Positions 19,251 through 27,400 of a stretch of 64,000 nucleotides of DNA are shown one piece after another. The DNA lies in NCBI RefSeq assembly GCF_900141635.1, contig NZ_FSRH01000001.1, forward strand, positions 1 through 64,000, written 5' to 3'. The position numbers and the translations under genes were made by a program. The notes below the pieces were generated by a model, which did not search any database, had not been told where the DNA came from, and saw only the letters and a program-made list of their open reading frames with translations. Within the stretch, counting starts at the first letter, position 1, and each line of letters starts with the position of its first letter. The stretch is from Peptoclostridium litorale DSM 5388. GTDB taxonomy: Bacteria > Bacillota > Clostridia > Peptostreptococcales > Peptostreptococcaceae.

Positions 19251-20246
19251 CTAGAACACATGTTTCTTTTCGAGCAAAAGTGATACTATGTCGTCTGCAA
19301 TAAGCTTTTCGTCTTGCGTGAACGCACAGGAGCTTATACTGTCGATCACTGAAGCCATTTTAAATTCGCATCCGCTCAAGCCCCCATCTATCTTGTGCAT
19401 TATGCTTACATTCAGGGCGTCGGAATATATCTTTGATGCTGCGATTTTACCGCTTCTGAGAGTAAGGCAGATTTCAAAATCTCCCCAGCCAAAGCGCTTC
19501 TCAAATGATATGTCAAATTTGGGAGCCTGGCCGAATCTCCAATCCCAAGATGAATACTTGGGAACAAGCGATGATATATCGAACTCAGAAGGTTCGATTA
19601 TTGAAAAAGCCTTGCCGTATTCGGATTCAAAGCTTTTGACCATTGAGTCCGAAATAGACTGTATACTTACTGAGGTGTTCAGGGATTTGAGGTTTACAAC
19701 CCTAGATCTTACAGAATCTATGCCCTTTGAAACTATTTTTTCAGTTGGAGCGGTCAGATATCTCGTAAGATTTTCAAGGTTGGAATCGACAAGTATTGTC
19801 CCGTGGTGATAGGCCTTGTCGTCCTTGTAATAAAAGGCATTGCCCGAGAATTTTTTCCCATCTGCAAGTATATCGTTTCGTCCTGAAGCTACTGCATGTA
19901 TTTTGTTTTCATTTACGCATGAGAGAACTACTGAAAGCTGCCTTTTGATGTCAAAAAGCTTTCGATCGACTATGAATGTGAAATTGAGGTTTCCTTTATC
20001 GTGAAACACGGCTCCGCCTCCGGAAAGCCTTCTGGCAAGTTTTCCTCCGTCGCTTTCAAGTCTTCTGTGGTCGCACTCCCTCCAAGGGTTTTGGTTTCTT
20101 CCTATGACCACGGTGTTTTCATTTTGCCAAAGATACAGTATAGCCTCGTTCTTTTGTACATCGTCCAAAAGGGCTTCTTCAAGAGCCAGGTTTTCCCACG
20201 GATTTAACGAGTTTGATATTATTATTCTCGTTTTGATATTATTCAA
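19251..20246 (-). CDS. lplA: Lipoate-protein ligase A
   Basis: Activates lipoate with ATP and attaches it to lysines of lipoyl domains. The 331 residues include NPWENLALEEALL (substrate loop, about 17), NTVVIGRNQNPWREC, RRLSGGGAVFHDKGNLNFTF (the lipoate-binding RRxSGGGAVxHD motif) and GRNDILADGKKFSGNAFY with the catalytic lysine. The accessory C-terminal domain is present. A TTG at 20246 overlapping the lpdA stop by 8 bases is preferred, with AGGTGG upstream; a GTG at 20261 is possible. Last gene of the AhpD-like/lpdA/lplA run, whose lipoyl-domain Lpd is the obvious substrate. Confidence 0.93.
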   Translation of the reverse strand: MNNIKTRIIISNSLNPWENLALEEALLDDVQKNEAILYLWQNENTVVIGRNQNPWRECDHRRLESDGGKLARRLSGGGAVFHDKGNLNFTFIVDRKLFDIKRQLSVVLSCVNENKIHAVASGRNDILADGKKFSGNAFYYKDDKAYHHGTILVDSNLENLTRYLTAPTEKIVSKGIDSVRSRVVNLKSLNTSVSIQSISDSMVKSFESEYGKAFSIIEPSEFDISSLVPKYSSWDWRFGQAPKFDISFEKRFGWGDFEICLTLRSGKIAASKIYSDALNVSIMHKIDGGLSGCEFKMASVIDSISSCAFTQDEKLIADDIVSLLLEKKHVF

Positions 20247-21948
20247 AATGCAGTGCACCACCTTCTACAGATAATGCAGCCTCGTGTATTGATTCTGCAG
20301 TTGTAGGGTGAGCGTGTATAGTGTGGATTATGTCGTTTGCCGTAAGGCCGTTTTTTACGGCAAGGGCGACTTCGGCAATAAGGTCTGTTGCATTAGGGCC
20401 TATTATTGTGGAGCCTAGTATTTTGCCGGTTGTCTTGTCCTTTATCATTTTCACAAAGCCCCTGGACTCTCCGAGTGTGAGGGCCTTTCCGTTTGCGCCG
20501 AATGGGAATTTTCCTATTTCAACATCGGCGCCATTTTCTGCAAGTTCTTTTTCACATAATCCCACTGTCGCTATTTCCGGCATTGTAAATATCGCACTTG
20601 GAACGACGCTGTAGTCCATAAGGCTGTCTACACCCATTATATTGTCCACTGCAACTATACCCTGATGCGAGGCTACGTGTGCCAGCTGGAGCCTGTTTGT
20701 AACGTCGCCTATTGCGTATACGCCTTCGATATTTGTACTAAGCCTGTCGTCAACCTTTATACCTCTTCCGTTGATGTTGAGTTCAATTCCAAGCTTTTGA
20801 ACATCTACGCCGTCAAGTCTTGGCTTTCTTCCGACTGAAATCAGAATTTTATCGGCGCATACATATCTGTCCACACCTTCGGATTCGAATACAACTATGC
20901 TTTCACCGTTTTCACCGCTGAGAATCTGTTTCACTTTTGAGCCGGTATTTATGCTTATTCCGCTTTCCTGCGCTATGGCAGTTATCTCTTCGCATACATC
21001 GGCATCAAGCATTGGAAGTATTGAATCCATGTATTCTACAACACTTACATGGCTTCCAAGGCTTGAGAATATGAAGGCAAATTCCATACCTATGACTCCG
21101 CCGCCTACAACCACAAGTCTTTCAGGCACTTCTTGTATGTCGAGAAGTTCAGTGCTTGTAACCACATTTGAACTTTCAATTCCAGGTATTGGAATGACTG
21201 AACTTTCAGAGCCTGTGGCTATTATCACGTTTTTAGCGATTACTGTGGTTTCGCACCTTGAGCCTTTTATAACAACTTTGTCTTTTTCAACAAGTTCGGC
21301 ATCTCCCTTGACTAGCTTTATGCCCTTTTTCTCGAATAAAAACTCTATTCCGCCTACGAGCTCGCTTTTCACACTGTTTTTCCTGTCGACTATTGCGCCC
21401 ATGTCTATGTTTATATTGTCGCAGTTTATTCCGTAAGAAGACGAAGACTTCATGTCCTCAAGAAGATGGGCAGACCTTACAAATGTCTTTGTAGGGATAC
21501 ATCCCCAGTTCAGGCATGTTCCTCCAATGCTTTCCTTTTCGGCAACGACAACGCTTGCACCGAGCTTTGCGGCGTGAAGCGCTGCTACATATCCTCCAGG
21601 GCCTCCTCCTATTATTGCTATGTCGACCTCGATATCCTCTTTGGAAGGTTTTATAAGTCCTGCGAAATAGCCTCCTTTTGAAGCTGGAGATTCGGCTTTG
21701 CCGGCGCAGACTTCGCCTTCTATCCGGGCGAGCAGGTCGCCTATTTTCACGGTGTCGCCTTCATCAACATGTATGGATGCGACTTTTCCAATCGCGTTCG
21801 ACTTTATGGATATGTTTCCTTTTTTCGACTCGGCTTCAAAAAGTATATCTCCGACTGAAACCTCATCACCGGGCGCGATATTGATCTTGCAAAGCTTTGC
21901 ATCCCTTGCATGTCCTGTCAGTTTTTCAAGCTTGAAATCTATTGCCAT
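20239..21948 (-). CDS. lpdA: Dihydrolipoyl dehydrogenase with fused N-terminal lipoyl domain
   Basis: Oxidises dihydrolipoyl groups with NAD+. Residues 1-78 form a biotinyl/lipoyl domain with ESKKGNISIKS at the hairpin where the lipoylated lysine sits. From about 108 the flavoprotein follows: GGGPGGYVAALHAA (FAD), GGTCLNWGCIPTK (redox disulfide), VVGGGVIGMEFAF (NAD), the AIGDV motif and the catalytic HAHPTTAES at the C terminus. At 569 residues it is about 100 longer than plain Lpd because of the lipoyl domain. GGAGGT precedes the ATG. Such fusions occur in glycine and pyruvate systems of anaerobes; no gcv genes lie here. Confidence 0.95.
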   Translation of the reverse strand: MAIDFKLEKLTGHARDAKLCKINIAPGDEVSVGDILFEAESKKGNISIKSNAIGKVASIHVDEGDTVKIGDLLARIEGEVCAGKAESPASKGGYFAGLIKPSKEDIEVDIAIIGGGPGGYVAALHAAKLGASVVVAEKESIGGTCLNWGCIPTKTFVRSAHLLEDMKSSSSYGINCDNINIDMGAIVDRKNSVKSELVGGIEFLFEKKGIKLVKGDAELVEKDKVVIKGSRCETTVIAKNVIIATGSESSVIPIPGIESSNVVTSTELLDIQEVPERLVVVGGGVIGMEFAFIFSSLGSHVSVVEYMDSILPMLDADVCEEITAIAQESGISINTGSKVKQILSGENGESIVVFESEGVDRYVCADKILISVGRKPRLDGVDVQKLGIELNINGRGIKVDDRLSTNIEGVYAIGDVTNRLQLAHVASHQGIVAVDNIMGVDSLMDYSVVPSAIFTMPEIATVGLCEKELAENGADVEIGKFPFGANGKALTLGESRGFVKMIKDKTTGKILGSTIIGPNATDLIAEVALAVKNGLTANDIIHTIHAHPTTAESIHEAALSVEGGALHFE

Positions 21949-21988
21949 ATTAATACCTCCGTGTTTGAAGTGTTTATTTCAAAGAGCA

Positions 21989-22012
21989 AAGAGACAGTGG
22001 CGACTGTCTCTT
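21989..22012 (-). terminator. Perfect hairpin between the AhpD-like gene and lpdA
   Basis: AAGAGACAGT (21989-21998), 4-base loop, ACTGTCTCTT (22003-22012). On the minus strand the following T content is weak, so it may attenuate or process the transcript rather than end it. Confidence 0.5.
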
Positions 22013-22066
22013 GTGCTGTGATACTGTTATTTGCAATTACTGATGTGAATAGTTAGAGCGAAATTG

Positions 22067-22420
22067 CTAGTTGAAATCTTTTTCAAATTCGTCTATTGAA
22101 TTTTTAAGAAGTGTAACAGAGTAAGCAATTGTAGGGCCGCCGCCAAATGCAGCTGAAACCATTGCAGCTTCCATTAACTCTGCTCTTGTAGCTCCCGCTT
22201 CAAGGGCCTTGTAGGCATGGAACACTATGCAATATTCGCAACGGTTGTAAACGCCTATTGCAACGCTTATAAGTTCTTTCGTCTTAAGGTCAATACTTAC
22301 AGGCTCGTATGAAGTTCCCATAAGATTCATGAAAGCTTCAAGATTTGCAGGGTTTGTAGCTCCCAGGTTTTCAAGTCCTCCGGTAAATTCATTAAGCATT
22401 TGTCTTGGGTCTTTTGCCAT
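22067..22420 (-). CDS. AhpD-like carboxymuconolactone decarboxylase family protein
   Basis: A 117-residue CMD-fold protein with the redox motif CEYCIVFHAYKALEAGAT, in which CxxC and the following histidine match the alkylhydroperoxidase AhpD active site. AhpD proteins reduce peroxides or AhpC using electrons from lipoyl groups and Lpd. ATG 22420 is chosen because GAGGAGG stands directly upstream. The next gene in the same direction is an Lpd carrying its own lipoyl domain, then lplA, so a lipoyl-driven redox role is plausible; this is inference from context. Confidence 0.85.
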   Translation of the reverse strand: MAKDPRQMLNEFTGGLENLGATNPANLEAFMNLMGTSYEPVSIDLKTKELISVAIGVYNRCEYCIVFHAYKALEAGATRAELMEAAMVSAAFGGGPTIAYSVTLLKNSIDEFEKDFN

Positions 22421-22629
22421 TTTAAATTCCTCCTCAGCCATTCGCTTTATTTTGTTAGCGCTACATTAATTAGTATAGCAACTATTTTTTCAAAAAACAA
22501 TACTTTAACATGATTTTTAAATATATTTATCAAATAAAGTGCTGTTATAGGAATTTTGAATGGATAAAATATGTAGCGTTTTGGATCGATGTAGAATTGT
22601 CGGCAGGGATAGATATGGTTGAAATAATG

Positions 22630-22672
22630 AAAAAGACCCCGCGCAAAGTCTTTACATGGATGCGAGGGGTCT
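22630..22672 (-). terminator. Terminator overlapping the marR stop codon
   Basis: AGACCCCGC (22634-22642) pairs with GCGAGGGGTCT (22662-22672, one bulge). On the minus strand the stem is followed by TTTTTC. It separates the MarR gene from the AhpD-like gene downstream. Confidence 0.72.
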
Positions 22673-23099
22673 AGGGTTCTACATTTTCAATCATTTTTTG
22701 TATTACTTTTTTGAACACGGCAATTTCTTCTGTGGAAAGGCCTTTTGAAATGTCTTGGCTTAGCTGCTCCCCGATAGGTGTGAGCTTTTGCAGCATATCC
22801 TTGCCGCTGTCGGTTATCATAAGCTTTACAGCCCTTCTGTCATTTTTGTCGGGAATTCGCTTTACATATCCATCCCTTTCCATCCGGTCAACAAGCCGTG
22901 CTGTAGAAGAACCTTTTATGTCCATTTTTTGAGCTAGGTCCTTTTGGCTCATATCTCCGTGCTTTTCAAGGAAATAAAGCGCTATCCATTGGACCCTTGT
23001 AAGGCCTTGTTTTATAAGCCTTTCGTTGAAGCAGTCCGATATTTTTTTTGATGCGTTGTTTGTTATGAATGCTATGCATGAATCAAGGTCAAAAAGCAT
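22671..23099 (-). CDS. MarR family transcriptional regulator
   Basis: A 142-residue winged-helix regulator. The recognition region KDLAQKMDIKGSSTARLVDRMERDGYVKRIPDKNDRRAVKLMIT (about 60-105) is classic MarR. It would act as a dimer on palindromic operators, releasing them on ligand or oxidant binding; only one cysteine is visible. ATG 23099 behind GGAAGG is preferred over an upstream ATG. It may control the downstream AhpD-like/lpd/lplA genes or the divergent alcohol dehydrogenase; the sequence does not decide this. Confidence 0.93.
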   Translation of the reverse strand: MLFDLDSCIAFITNNASKKISDCFNERLIKQGLTRVQWIALYFLEKHGDMSQKDLAQKMDIKGSSTARLVDRMERDGYVKRIPDKNDRRAVKLMITDSGKDMLQKLTPIGEQLSQDISKGLSTEEIAVFKKVIQKMIENVEP

Positions 23100-23322
23100 T
23101 GCTGCACCTTCCTTTGCTAGATTGTTTATAAAATTGATTTGACTGGAGAAATACATATGGGTATGTTAAATATTGTAGCACAAATATTTGGTTTGGTGTA
23201 TGGATATTACGGGGATTGAATATAGACTGGTTATGAAGAGTTAACAAATTCAATATAAAAAAAGCGAATATGGTAAAATTATTAATAGGCCACACTAAAA
23301 CTCAAACACAAGGAGGAAAAGC

Positions 23323-24423
23323 ATGATAGAATTTGATTATTACATGCCGACAAAGGTTTTGTTCGGCAGGGATTCGCTTTCTAAAAACAAGGAAGTATTA
23401 AAAAGAGAAGGAGGCAGGGCTTTTATAGTTACAGGCAAGAGTTCGTCGCGAAAAAACGGCTCGCTTGGAGACTTGGAATCTGCAATGGACGAAATGGGAA
23501 TAGAGTACAGTATATTTGACGATATGCAGGAAAACCCTCCACTTGAAATGGTTGAAAAAGCGGCAACAATGGCAAAAAATATGGATGCACAGTTCATAGT
23601 GGCGGTCGGAGGAGGATCTGCACTTGACTCTGCAAAGGGAATAGCAGTGCTTGCAAAGCATAAAAATTTAAAAGCCAGGGACCTTGTAAGGGGCGACAGG
23701 CATGACGGGCTTTCGGTCATAGCAATTCCGACGACATCCGGAACAGGATCTGAAGTTACTCAGTACGCCATATTTACAGACCATGAGGAAAAGACGAAGA
23801 AGAATTTTTCCCACTGCATTTTTCCAAAATACGCCATCGTAGACCCGAAGTACACTCAATCTATGCCACATTCAGTTACAGTAAACACCGCAGTGGATGC
23901 TCTTTCTCATCTTGTTGAGGGATATATGTCAAGCGGAGCGAATATTGTAAGCGATGCGCTTGCAGAAAAAGGTCTTGAGCTGTTTGGAAGGAGTATGGAC
24001 TCACTTAAAAGCGGAGATTTTAGATATGAAGACAGGGAAAACTTCATGATTTGCTCTTCAATCGCAGGCATGGTTATAGCTCAGGCTGGAACTTCGCTTC
24101 CTCATGGAATGGGCTATGCGCTTACATACTTTCACGGGATGGAGCACGGAAGGGCCAATGGAATATTGCTAAAGGCATATATTGAGTTTTGCAGAGACAC
24201 TGTAAAAAAAGACACAATAGTTAAAAAACTTGGATTTTCAAGTGTTGATGAGTTTGGACAGTTTTTAAGGGAAGTGTTGGACGTTAGCTGCGGCGCAGCT
24301 CTTGTTCAGGTTGAATCGTATGCAAGGGATATGATGAAAAATAAAAAGAAGCTTAAAAACCATCCGGGCTGCGTAGAAGAGAAGGACATATTGAAGATAT
24401 ACAGGGACAGTTTGAATTTATAG
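23323..24423 (+). CDS. Iron-containing alcohol dehydrogenase
   Basis: A 366-residue type III (Fe-ADH) dehydrogenase using NAD(P)H. Visible motifs are VAVGGGSALDSAKGIAVL (nucleotide binding, about 93-110), IPTTSGTGSEVT, AVDALSHLVEGYMS with the first metal histidine, and SLPHGMGYALTYFHGMEHGRANG supplying the remaining metal ligands. Substrate class (short alcohols, butanol, lactaldehyde) is not resolved. The ATG follows AAGGAGG. It diverges from the MarR gene and ends in a strong terminator. Confidence 0.94.
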   Translation: MIEFDYYMPTKVLFGRDSLSKNKEVLKREGGRAFIVTGKSSSRKNGSLGDLESAMDEMGIEYSIFDDMQENPPLEMVEKAATMAKNMDAQFIVAVGGGSALDSAKGIAVLAKHKNLKARDLVRGDRHDGLSVIAIPTTSGTGSEVTQYAIFTDHEEKTKKNFSHCIFPKYAIVDPKYTQSMPHSVTVNTAVDALSHLVEGYMSSGANIVSDALAEKGLELFGRSMDSLKSGDFRYEDRENFMICSSIAGMVIAQAGTSLPHGMGYALTYFHGMEHGRANGILLKAYIEFCRDTVKKDTIVKKLGFSSVDEFGQFLREVLDVSCGAALVQVESYARDMMKNKKKLKNHPGCVEEKDILKIYRDSLNL

Positions 24424-24477
24424 GCCGGATTTTAAAGAGACACTGCGGCGTGAGAATCCAATTTGAATTACTAAAGT

Positions 24478-24521
24478 GAAAAGCAGGCGGTCTGACTGGA
24501 TAGGCAGACCACTTGCTTTTC
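24478..24521 (+). terminator. Terminator of the alcohol dehydrogenase
   Basis: A two-part stem: GAAAAGCA (24478) with TGCTTTTC (24514-24521), and GGTCTG with CAGACC inside. Confidence 0.8.
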
Positions 24522-24594
24522 GATAAAGGTCAGCTGGTTAATATACATTTGAATCAAAGCCGGATTGAAACTGGCGCATGAGATATAAAGCCTA

Positions 24595-25005
24595 TTAATG
24601 GACGCCGGCGCTGTTTAAAGAAGCCTGGTATGTTTTGTCGGTATTCATTATATGGTTTACTATCCAGTCGGTAAGAAATTCAAATATGTCATTTAGGACC
24701 TGGCCTTGCTGCGCGTCTATATCCAATGTAGTGGTTTCCATGAGCTTATCGATGAAAAACGTGTGCTGCTGGGCATGTGAATCTGTAAATTCAACGCCAT
24801 TGGATTTAAGCAGACTTTCCTCGAAGTCAAAATGATATACGGTGTAGTCCTTAAGCTCTCCCAATATGTACATTATGTCATCGTATTTGTCGAACTTGTC
24901 TGATTTCATTGCAGCTATGAGTTCGTTTCCTATTTCAAAAAGTCTTTTGTGCTGAGAGTCTATCGACTCTACCCCGACGCTGTATTTGTCATTCCACTTA
25001 AGCAT
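24595..25005 (-). CDS. Bacteriohemerythrin
   Basis: A 136-residue four-helix oxygen-binding protein. The di-iron ligands are in place: WNDKYSVGVESIDSQHKRLFEIGNEL (first His), YHFDFEESLL (His and Glu), DSHAQQHTFF (two His) and DWIVNHIMNTDK (last His and Asp). It would bind O2 reversibly, serving oxygen sensing, delivery or detoxification in an anaerobe. The ATG follows GGGAGGG. It is monocistronic and faces the alcohol dehydrogenase terminator. Confidence 0.94.
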   Translation of the reverse strand: MLKWNDKYSVGVESIDSQHKRLFEIGNELIAAMKSDKFDKYDDIMYILGELKDYTVYHFDFEESLLKSNGVEFTDSHAQQHTFFIDKLMETTTLDIDAQQGQVLNDIFEFLTDWIVNHIMNTDKTYQASLNSAGVH

Positions 25006-25162
25006 ATAAAACCCTCCCTTGATTTATAACGATTACAAAATTAAATATACACCAAAATGGTAAAGAAATCAAGCCTCTTAAACATGAAGTATTTGCATAT
25101 GGGCTTTGCATACTTTAACTTTCAGAGCTTGCAAAAGGCCCATTATCTGTAGGGCGATATGT

Positions 25163-26110
25163 TCAGTTTTGGTAATTTTCATCAATGAAGTCGAAAATAG
25201 TCTCTGAAAGCATTGAGATATCACTTGCAGACGCCCCAGAAAGAGTGTGGTCGGCTCCGCTTAATAAAATATATTTTGCATTTGCACCCCTTGAAAGGGC
25301 AGTTTCATAAAGATTTTTAGAGTGATAGTAAGGGACGATTCTGTCGTTTTTACCATGAACTATCAATGTTGGCGGCGAAGTGTTTTTTATATATTGCAAG
25401 GGTGTGGGCGAGCGGCTTATTTTTTTATCGAGAGAAAAAGCGCTTACATATTTTCTGAAAGCCGCAGGGGTGTTTTTTAAATACCCTTCAAATGAAGTAG
25501 GCCCTGAAAAGTCAATTACATATCTCACGGCGGTGCTTTGCGAAGACAGGCTGCCTTCATCTTTAAACTCATTGTCAGAAGAATATGCGCAAAGTAATGC
25601 CATGCTAGCACCAGAAGAGACCCCCCAAAGGCCTATGTTATTGCTGTCTATTGAATATGAGTCGCTATTTTGGACAATCCACCTGAGTGCATCCTTGCAG
25701 TCTGAAACAGGGCCGGGGAAAGCCGAACCGTCTGAAAGCAGCCTGTAGTTTATAGTGATTATTGTATACCCGTTTTGCCTTAGAATGTTGAAATACGGCA
25801 TAAGGGATTTTGTATCCGTTCCATTCTTGTTGCCCATGACCCATGCACCGCCGTGTATATAGACTATGGCAGGGCTTTTTTGATAAACCTGCACTAGGGG
25901 TTTGTATATGTCCAGAGTAAGTTCTTTTTCATTTGTGGTTTTATAAATTACATCCCTTGCCACAGCTGCATCAGAATACTGATTTGAATGTGAGCTTTGA
26001 TTCACATCGAAAGGCTTTTCGGGCTGGAAACCATCTGAAGCCGATGAATCCGAAGCGGGGAAAAGGCAAAGAATAAGGGCTATTGCAAGCGTTGTAGCAT
26101 TCTTTTTCAT
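25163..26110 (-). CDS. Secreted alpha/beta hydrolase (esterase-like)
   Basis: A 315-residue protein with a Sec signal peptide (residues 1-24, cleavage near ASDSSA). The mature part has the esterase oxyanion motif YIHGGAWVMG, the nucleophile elbow GVSSGAS, the acid region VHGKNDRIVP and the catalytic histidine in GADHTLSG, so the triad is complete. It belongs with BD-FAE/HSL-type carboxylesterases acting outside the cytoplasm; the substrate is unknown. An imperfect hairpin near 25098-25143 may end it. GGAGGG precedes the ATG. Confidence 0.9.
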   Translation of the reverse strand: MKKNATTLAIALILCLFPASDSSASDGFQPEKPFDVNQSSHSNQYSDAAVARDVIYKTTNEKELTLDIYKPLVQVYQKSPAIVYIHGGAWVMGNKNGTDTKSLMPYFNILRQNGYTIITINYRLLSDGSAFPGPVSDCKDALRWIVQNSDSYSIDSNNIGLWGVSSGASMALLCAYSSDNEFKDEGSLSSQSTAVRYVIDFSGPTSFEGYLKNTPAAFRKYVSAFSLDKKISRSPTPLQYIKNTSPPTLIVHGKNDRIVPYYHSKNLYETALSRGANAKYILLSGADHTLSGASASDISMLSETIFDFIDENYQN

Positions 26111-26224
26111 TTACGGAACCCTCCTTATAGGTGTTAAATATACTAATTCACCAATGATATTTTAACACAAACAGACTCATTAAGATATCGCAAACGAATA
26201 GATTAGAGAGTTTCGAATAAATAA

Positions 26225-26248
26225 AAAATGCGGCATATGCCGCATTTT
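26225..26248 (-). terminator. Terminator of the EamA gene
   Basis: A perfect 24-bp palindrome with arms AAAATGCGGCAT and ATGCCGCATTTT, followed by a T tract on the minus strand. Confidence 0.82.
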
Positions 26249-26286
26249 GGTTTGGGTATGTTTACTGATTGTATATTGATTTGAAA

Positions 26287-27207
26287 TTATGGGTTTTGAT
26301 TGACAGCTTTTTTCTTGAATACTGTTGAAATAACAGAGCCTATTGAGTCGAATTGGCTGAAAAAGGTGGACGCCAGTATGAAAGCGCCACCGATCATTTG
26401 AAGCGGACTCATGCTCTCGCCAAGGAAGAGCGATGCTATTACTACTGCAGATATAGGGTCTATATAGCTGAGTATTGCTATTGAAGGTCCGTCTATATCC
26501 CTTATGGAAGAAAAAAAGTTAATATATGCTATGCCTGTGTGTACGATCCCAAGAGTCATCATGAGAATCCATGATTTTGAGCTCATGCTCAAAAATGGAG
26601 TAATTCCAGTACTTGCAAGTGCCACTGGAAGAATGACAAGTGATGCTATTGAAAGCTGTACAAGCGTGGTTTCAAATCCAGTTGAACCCTTCATGTTCTT
26701 ATTCATAAGAACTATTGCGGCGTACATTAGAGCCCCTGAAAGTCCGTACCCTATGCCGAGAGGATGGTTGAAGTTCATGTTTGGCAACGATGAAGGCTGG
26801 GATGAAAGTATCATGTAAAGACCGGCCATAGCACAAAGCACGTAAAAGAGCTTACTGAAAGTGAGCTTTTCCCTTAAAAATATAGGAGAAAGCAGAGTGA
26901 TGAATACAGGTGCAAAATAATAGCTGAGAGTGGCGTTTGATATTGTTGTGTATTTGTAAGCCTGGAAAAGGAAGAACCAGTTGAACCCCATTGCAATTCC
27001 CGAAAAAATGAGAAGCTTAATGTTCTTTTTTATTGTATGTACTGATTCGTCTCCCATAAGCCATATTCCGACTATGCCTAAAAACGCACTTGCACTGACT
27101 GCCCTAAGAAGTGCTATTCCTATCGAAGGGAGCTCTATCCCCCGTACAAAAACTCCAATGCTTCCCCATACAAGCATTGAGGCTGCGATCCTGATTTTGC
27201 TTTTCAT
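26287..27207 (-). CDS. EamA/DMT-type transporter
   Basis: A 306-residue membrane protein with ten predicted helices arranged as two EamA repeats, typical of the drug/metabolite transporter superfamily. The opening MKSKIRIAASMLVWGSIGVF and the second-repeat YIDPISAVVIASLFLGESM are characteristic. The exported compound is unknown. No ribosome site is visible before the ATG, and the end of the IS607 element lies only about 18 bp upstream. The native promoter and leader may thus have been replaced by the element. Confidence 0.9.
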   Translation of the reverse strand: MKSKIRIAASMLVWGSIGVFVRGIELPSIGIALLRAVSASAFLGIVGIWLMGDESVHTIKKNIKLLIFSGIAMGFNWFFLFQAYKYTTISNATLSYYFAPVFITLLSPIFLREKLTFSKLFYVLCAMAGLYMILSSQPSSLPNMNFNHPLGIGYGLSGALMYAAIVLMNKNMKGSTGFETTLVQLSIASLVILPVALASTGITPFLSMSSKSWILMMTLGIVHTGIAYINFFSSIRDIDGPSIAILSYIDPISAVVIASLFLGESMSPLQMIGGAFILASTFFSQFDSIGSVISTVFKKKAVNQNP

Positions 27208-27224
27208 AATAATACGTTGCCGAA

Positions 27225-27400
27225 AATCTATAAAAATCTAAAGAAAATTCAAAAATCCAAGATTTTTGTTTAATTCCCTGTTCATCCTGTCCCGTTTTGC
27301 GGTGAAGCATGCTACTCTGGTTTGATATAACAGTCCAAGGGCTTAAATTCCCATACAACGAGTGGTACATATCAGTAGTATCGTTTGGTGATTACACTAC
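27225..27400 (-). ncRNA. Putative TnpB guide RNA (omega RNA / reRNA) region
   Basis: TnpB elements encode their guide RNA at the 3' end of tnpB running into the element's right end, and about 175 noncoding bases lie in that position here. The guide would be the flanking host sequence just beyond the end, the start of the EamA gene. This is placement by family knowledge; no covariance evidence was obtained. Confidence 0.35.

Noticed and set aside
20239-21948. Glycine cleavage or acetoin dehydrogenase cluster around lpdA
   Set aside because: No gcvP/H/T, grd or aco genes are in the window; only lplA and the AhpD-like gene are linked.
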